A DNA stretch of 64,000 nucleotides, taken from Leadbetterella lacustris (GTDB taxonomy: Bacteria > Bacteroidota > Bacteroidia > Cytophagales > Spirosomataceae). Shown in pieces: positions 60,516 to 64,000 of the stretch (positions within the stretch are counted from its first letter, which is position 1; every line of letters begins with the position of its first letter). The notes under the pieces are model-generated. The model made no database searches and was not told the origin of the DNA. It saw only the letters and a program-made list of their open reading frames with translations. Where the stretch lies: contig OZ248430.1 in assembly GCA_965234335.1 (NCBI GenBank), forward strand, positions 74,143-138,142, given 5' to 3'. Made by a program: the position numbers and the translations under genes.

Positions 60516-61811
60516 TTATTTCCATTTCGGATAACTGTATCCTTTTCTGTATTGCCTTTCCAACAATTTGTTGGCCTCTATGTCATTGGTAATTTTACCT
60601 AATTTTCCATCCCAATCCAAACTTTTGCCAGCTTTCAGTGCCGCCATACCCAGCAAACTCATGTTGGTAGCTTCATATCCTTTTTGAATATCGGCAAAAG
60701 GAAGTTTTTTGGTTTTAATTGAATTTAAGAAATCTGCCCAAACCAAATCAATATTTTGTTGATCAGGGAGATTCAGTTTTGCATCTTCATGTATTATTTC
60801 GGCATTTTTATTTTTTGGATAGAATGACCATCCGCCCTGCCAGCCCATGTGAAAAGTACCTTCTGTTCCATGAAAATATACACCTACGTTTTCAGTTTTG
60901 GAAGTTGGCCGGCCATTTAACTGACTGTGTTCCCAAGTGCATGTAAATCCTTCGAAATCATATACAACCACCTGGCTTTCAGGAGCATTGTTGTTGTTTG
61001 TATTGATTTTGTCTGACGCCAAAGAGAATATTTTCCGAGGAGCTGTTTCCTCAGACCACCATAGTATTTGATCAAACCAATGAGGGCCCCAATCGCCTAA
61101 TTGGCCATTTGCAAATTCAGTTCTCTGTCTCCAGCTTCGTGGATGAATGGAAGGATTATAAGTCACTAGTGGAGCCGGCCCACACCACGCGTCCCAGTCC
61201 AAGCCTTGAGGAACCGGCTCATCTGCTACCACCTTGCCCTGCCCAAAATTATACGTAACAAATGCTTTCACTTCTTTAATCTGACCCACTTTTCCAGACT
61301 TAAGAAAGTCTTGCCCACTAGCGTTATGAGGAGAATACCTTCTATGAAAACCAGTAATGCAGATTCGCTGGGTATCTCTTGCAGTTTTCAAAATGGCCTT
61401 ACCTTCATTTACAGTATGACTAATTGGTTTTTCTAGATACACATGAGCTCCGGCTTTCATGGCATCTATCGCAATCAATGCATGCCAATGGTCTGGGGTA
61501 GCATTGATAACTATCTCTGGCTTTTCTTTGTGAAGAAGTTCCTGATAATTTTTATAAATCTTGGGCTGGTCATTTGTAAGTTTATTAACCTCTTCCAGAC
61601 ATTTTTTTACCTGTCTTTCATCTACGTCACAAAGAGCCACTAATTGACATTCACCTGATTTTAAGGCTTCTCTGAGGATGTTGGTCCCCCACCAGCCCGA
61701 ACCAATGAGAGCTAACTTGTATTTCGATTGTGAAGCAAATGTAACAAGTGGGCTAGAAAAAATTGCACCAGCAGCCAAAGCCGAAGTTTTGAGAAATGAT
61801 TTGCGATTCAT
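60516..61811 (-). CDS. Exported Gfo/Idh/MocA family oxidoreductase
   Basis: This 431-residue protein has an N-terminal secretion signal of Tat-like form (NRKSFLKTSALAAGAIF, one arginine plus lysine rather than RR). The Rossmann domain then reads KLALIGSGWWGTNILREAL. The EKP motif is intact (VYLEKPISHTVNEGKAIL), as are GRRYSPHN-like FHRRYSPHNASGQ, a C-terminal GDWGPHWFDQILWW and the conserved WRQRTEF. It belongs to the Gfo/Idh group common in Bacteroidetes/Planctomycetes sugar metabolism. It may act in the periplasm with NADP bound before export. Confidence 0.9.
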   Translation of the reverse strand: MNRKSFLKTSALAAGAIFSSPLVTFASQSKYKLALIGSGWWGTNILREALKSGECQLVALCDVDERQVKKCLEEVNKLTNDQPKIYKNYQELLHKEKPEIVINATPDHWHALIAIDAMKAGAHVYLEKPISHTVNEGKAILKTARDTQRICITGFHRRYSPHNASGQDFLKSGKVGQIKEVKAFVTYNFGQGKVVADEPVPQGLDWDAWCGPAPLVTYNPSIHPRSWRQRTEFANGQLGDWGPHWFDQILWWSEETAPRKIFSLASDKINTNNNNAPESQVVVYDFEGFTCTWEHSQLNGRPTSKTENVGVYFHGTEGTFHMGWQGGWSFYPKNKNAEIIHEDAKLNLPDQQNIDLVWADFLNSIKTKKLPFADIQKGYEATNMSLLGMAALKAGKSLDWDGKLGKITNDIEANKLLERQYRKGYSYPKWK

Positions 61812-62179
61812 ATTAAGGTTTTGAATAAATGTGAAGTAAAATATTACTTAAAAATTACTTTGACAAGAAAAAATGGATAAAATAAAAGCAATTCTGCATT
61901 TTGGTGCGAAATGGTCTTATTAAAATGCCTAGGATTAACAATTTTTGTGATGTTAAATGATATGTACAATAGCCGTATATAAATTTGCAAAGAATTTTTC
62001 ACCGGTCGAGCTTTCTTTCGAAAAAATGGACAAAGAGAGGAGAAAAAAAATAGAAATGTTCAATTTATTATAAGTGTTTTAAAGGCTGTTACCGCTGAAT
62101 AACTGTAAAACATACCAATCTTTTGCAAATATAGTTTGCCAAATCTAAGCAAAAAATAGTTTTACCGAGCTTAATTGAT

Positions 62180-62302
62180 ATGAACCACAAGAAGAAATAT
62201 CATCTCACACAGGGATTTCTAAAACAATATAAAAACTGGCTTCTAGCAATATCAGAAAACAAAATTCATCTGGAAGTTACCCAATATTTAAAGTTGGTTT
62301 AA
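62180..62302 (+). CDS. Possible 40-residue small protein
   Basis: An ATG frame encodes a basic, helical-looking peptide with several aromatic residues (HKKKYHLTQGFLKQYKNW, then LAISENKIHLEVTQYLKLV). It ends 51 bases before the acyltransferase ATG and overlaps its promoter. There is no clear ribosome-binding site or similarity to a known family. It could equally be a chance frame or a fragment of an older gene, so the call is tentative. Confidence 0.25.
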   Translation: MNHKKKYHLTQGFLKQYKNWLLAISENKIHLEVTQYLKLV

Positions 62303-62324
62303 TGCATATATTGCATTAGTTTTG
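62294..62324 (+). promoter_or_regulatory. Probable promoter of the acyltransferase gene
   Basis: TTG (62294-62296), a 20-base spacer and TAGTTTTG (62317-62324) fit the Bacteroidetes consensus. The start codon is 30 bases downstream of the -7 box. Confidence 0.55.
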
Positions 62325-62353
62325 TTTTTTTATTATTAGGTGTTTTCTACAAA

Positions 62354-63436
62354 ATGAAGTATTACAAAACTTTAGATTCTCTTCGTGCCTTTGCAGTTTT
62401 TTTAGTTATTCTTTCGCATTGGTTGCCTTTTAACTTTGTAAAAGTCTTTCACTTCGGATACGTAGGTGTGGATATTTTTTTTGTTTTGAGTGGTTTTTTG
62501 ATAACGCACAATCTTCTAAAGGAAAAAGAATCGACTAATAACGATCTGAAAACTAAGTTTGTACATCTAAAAAACTTTATTATTAGGAGATCCCTAAGGA
62601 TATTTCCTGTTTATTACTTGTTGATTATAACCTTGGCTATTTTTGCTAAGCATACCTACACCAACATTGAGCACAACCTTGTTTATTATTTAACTTACAC
62701 ATCAAACATACTATTTTTTAATACACAAAATTGGGACGGAATGCTTTCGCATCTCTGGTCATTGGCTGTAGAGGAACAATTCTACCTCATTTGGCCGTGG
62801 TTAATCATCTTTGTTCCAAGAAAGCACATCCTTGCCGTTATAATTGGAAGTTTTTTGTTAGGTATACTTTCCACTTTTGTCATTAAAGCTGTTTTCCCGG
62901 GTAATGAATTCCACGATTTACTTACACCCACTTGCTTTGATGCCTTCTCCTTGGGAGGAATGTGGGCTTATGTAAAGGTTTACAAGACAGATAAAGTAGA
63001 AAAATTCAAAAGTACCTTCGTAAAAGTGGGAGTGACCTGTTTTTTCTTTTTTTTAGCTAGAGAAATATTTCAATTTGACCCGATAATTTCTAACAGAACC
63101 TTTATTTCGATAATTGCTTTGGCTCTAATTATTTTTGCGATGGAGTATAAAGGCACGCTTGTTCATAAGTTTATATTGGAAAATTCTTTCCTGATTTTTG
63201 TGGGAAAAATAAGCTACGGTGTTTATCTTTTTCATAGCATTATTCCTTGGATTTGGAACCTAGCCCTTAATTCTTTAACCCTTCATTCGACTTTTGTTGC
63301 TAGCATACCCACCTCAAACGTAGAAATAAAGATTCTTTTCTTTTTTCTCAAACTGGCTTTGCTTCTTGGCTTTTGTTGGTTTTCATTCAGATTTTTCGAA
63401 AACCCAATCAATAAGTTTAAGCACAGGTTTAAGTAA
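62354..63436 (+). CDS. Membrane acyltransferase family 3 (OafA/YrhL type)
   Basis: This 360-residue protein has ten or so hydrophobic segments and the acyltransferase-3 pattern: LDSLRAFAVFLVILSHWLP (with conserved Arg and His), GYVGVDIFFVLSGFLIT, FIIRRSLRIFPVYYL, HLWSLAVEEQFYLIWPW, GKISYGVYLFHS, and RFFENPINKF near the end. It acetylates or acylates sugars of polysaccharides, lipopolysaccharide or peptidoglycan at the membrane. It has no extra C-terminal SGNH domain. It is monocistronic, next to the GC-rich element at 63.5 kb. Confidence 0.92.
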   Translation: MKYYKTLDSLRAFAVFLVILSHWLPFNFVKVFHFGYVGVDIFFVLSGFLITHNLLKEKESTNNDLKTKFVHLKNFIIRRSLRIFPVYYLLIITLAIFAKHTYTNIEHNLVYYLTYTSNILFFNTQNWDGMLSHLWSLAVEEQFYLIWPWLIIFVPRKHILAVIIGSFLLGILSTFVIKAVFPGNEFHDLLTPTCFDAFSLGGMWAYVKVYKTDKVEKFKSTFVKVGVTCFFFFLAREIFQFDPIISNRTFISIIALALIIFAMEYKGTLVHKFILENSFLIFVGKISYGVYLFHSIIPWIWNLALNSLTLHSTFVASIPTSNVEIKILFFFLKLALLLGFCWFSFRFFENPINKFKHRFK

Positions 63437-63528
63437 TTTATAATTAATACCCATAACATGAACTAACTGTGGGCTAAATAAGAAACTAAAGTTTCGGGGT
63501 TAAAAACAGCATTAATTATATAATTTGT
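63437..63528. other. Short A/T-rich spacer with a small palindrome
   Basis: It contains the palindrome GAAACTAAAGTTTC at 63482-63495 followed by GGGG rather than T. No gene or clear terminator is visible. Confidence 0.5.
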
Positions 63529-63704
63529 GTGCCTTGCCAGGCGGCACTAGGCGTGCCCGCTTCTTTTTGCGAGTCATCGCACCGCCGGGTTGCCGGCCCA
63601 GTTGAAAAAAAGCCGAAAGGTCGGTCCCAAACAAAAAAACACTTTTTGTGCCGCAACGGCGGTCCGAAATGATCCTGACTAGCCGTCCGCCTGTAAATTT
63701 CGGA
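63529..63704. repeat. GC-rich multi-hairpin element of unknown identity
   Basis: This stretch is much richer in G+C than the rest of the window. Hairpins by eye: GTGCC/GGCAC (63529-63533 and 63543-63547, with GTGCC again at 63553 as an alternative partner), GCGA/TCGC (63569-63580), GCCGG/CCGGC (63584-63597), ACAAAAA/TTTTTGT (63631-63649) and GCCG/CGGC (63650-63660). GGCGG (63658-63662) pairs with CCGCC (63687-63691), while TCCGAAAT (63663-63670) pairs with ATTTCGGA (63697-63704); the order is crossing, so a pseudoknot or two alternative folds are possible. Outside, GTTGAAAAA (63601) and TTTTTCAAC (about 63711) are inverted. It is not a credible protein gene. Confidence 0.7.
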
Positions 63705-63790
63705 TTTAACATTTTTCAACCTAGAAAAATTGTGGTGTCGAAATTTTACAATCGAGTCAGGCGAAGGAATTTCACCCTCACCTTCTCACG

Positions 63791-63824
63791 GAACCGTGCG
63801 TGAAGATCTCCCTTCACACGGCTC
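63791..63824 (-). ncRNA. Group II intron domain V (34 nt catalytic hairpin)
   Basis: Read on the - strand, this begins GAGCCGTGTG and ends CGCACGGTTC, exactly 34 bases. It folds as the canonical domain V: the AGC triad at the start of the lower stem, a two-base CG bulge, and an upper stem capped by a GAGA tetraloop. This is the ribozyme core of a group II intron. Confidence 0.93.
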
Positions 63825-63858
63825 TTCATGCTAATAAATCACATAAAAGTAAAATACT

Positions 63859-64000
63859 TTATGGATGTACCAATATCCAGTGATTAAAAAGATAAGGATT
63901 TTCAGCGTGTTTCCTCTTTAGCCACTTTATGGCTTCCAATTTTGATAGCTTCTTTTCCCATCTTACCCATTTTAATAGTCTCATGTTTAAGCCTTGCCAG
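63859..64000 (-). CDS. ltrA: Group II intron-encoded reverse transcriptase/maturase, C-terminal end (partial)
   Basis: The frame on the - strand is open to the window end and stops at TAA 63859-63861, giving the last 46 residues. They read W.GLNMRLLKWVRWEKKLSKL, then EAIKWLKRKHAENPYLFNHW and ILVHP. The ending matches the maturase-specific domain of LtrA-like proteins, in which the LF.HW motif is typical near the C-terminus. The reverse transcriptase domain would lie to the right. It belongs to the group II intron whose domain V follows 34 bases later. Confidence 0.85.
   Translation of the reverse strand, partial: WQGLNMRLLKWVRWEKKLSKLEAIKWLKRKHAENPYLFNHWILVHP

Larger units (their letters stand above)
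61812..62353. other. Intergenic region of about 540 bases
   Basis: No long coding frame is present. It includes an AT-rich block, the short 40-codon frame at 62180-62302 and, at its right end, the acyltransferase promoter. I saw no RNA gene, repeat or terminator with confidence. Confidence 0.5.
63751..64000 (-). mobile_element. Group II intron, 3' part (5' part beyond window end)
   Basis: On the - strand the order is maturase C-terminus (stop at 63859-63861), a 34-base gap, domain V (63791-63824) and domain VI, ending about 63750/63751 with CGAT. Domain VI can be drawn as a helix (GAGAAGGTGAGG / CCTTCGCCT.GA.CTC), with the unpaired A of CCTGACTC, seven bases from the 3' end, as the likely branch point. 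The intron inserts next to, and in the same orientation relative to, the GC-rich hairpin element as its 3' exon. It probably encodes a full reverse transcriptase further right. Confidence 0.88.

Noticed and set aside
63512..63719. Two overlapping short coding frames on the - strand in the GC-rich element
   Set aside because: Both frames are open because the DNA is GC-rich; the peptides are not hydrophobic or domain-like and overlap in different frames. The hairpin structure explains the sequence better.
63529..63720. Integron attC site
   Set aside because: The outer inverted repeats do not fit the RYYYAAC/GTTRRRY core sites, and no integrase or gene cassette is visible. Not excluded, but unsupported.
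1..64000. Prophage or conjugative element
   Set aside because: No integrase, structural phage genes, relaxase or tra genes; only the group II intron at the right end is mobile.

Overview
The window is AT-rich DNA from a member of the Bacteroidetes, most likely order Cytophagales. Supporting signs are a gliding motility protein GldC, a subtilisin-like protease with a type IX secretion sorting tail, a type III glutamine synthetase, SusC-like outer-membrane receptor architecture, a serine palmitoyltransferase-like enzyme, and repeated matches to the Bacteroidetes promoter (TTTG near -33, TAnnTTTG near -7). Genes are dense. Many neighbours overlap by ATGA or sit a few bases apart, and several start codons are TTG/GTG. 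Most of the window is ordinary housekeeping chromosome.

Layout. 1-3.2 kb: end of glnN, an acidic unknown, rsmE and a DUF4159 protein in one + operon. 3.2-8.1 kb: a - operon cinA, 2-oxoacid dehydrogenase E2, MBOAT O-acyltransferase and its SGNH-like partner. 8.2-17.6 kb: DUF4197 lipoprotein, gldC, secreted protease, hisGD, thiolase, thioredoxin-like protein, pyrophosphatase and pyruvate dehydrogenase E1 beta. 17.9-19.8 kb: a MOSC protein, then about 880 bases without protein genes that hold palindromes, a probable promoter-terminator small RNA and tRNA-Leu(CAA). 19.8-33.6 kb: ABC permease, secreted unknown, a large propeller-HEAT-cytochrome c protein, an NlpC/P60 hydrolase, thiL, small lipoprotein/haem/membrane proteins, a UbiA-like/hydrolase/Spt cluster and PBP4. 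33.7-39.6 kb: a six-gene + operon (beta-CASP RNase, accA, HAD, M50 protease, acyltransferase, metZ). 39.7-49.7 kb: TonB-dependent receptor, trpS-PAP2-DUF2147, two DinB proteins, a glycosyltransferase and an SF1 helicase.

49.8-51.5 kb holds the most interesting regulatory unit. Four 20-base inverted repeats sit at an exact 28-base period directly upstream of a textbook TTTG-N19-TAnnTTTG promoter. This promoter drives satD (possible nucleotide-cyclase-like fold plus a C-terminal HTH-like segment), a DUF3307 membrane protein and a VF530 protein. 51.5-61.8 kb is a sugar-metabolism region: AraC regulator, TIM-barrel isomerase, Phd/PIN toxin-antitoxin pair, two Gfo/Idh oxidoreductases, and a 1214-residue ThuA-propeller-HEAT-CARDB-cupredoxin fusion.

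The right end (63.5-64 kb) differs in composition. It has a GC-rich, multi-hairpin element of about 180 bases, then the 3' end of a group II intron on the - strand (domain V, domain VI and the last 46 codons of its LtrA-like maturase), which continues past the window. No CRISPR array, rRNA or prophage was seen.
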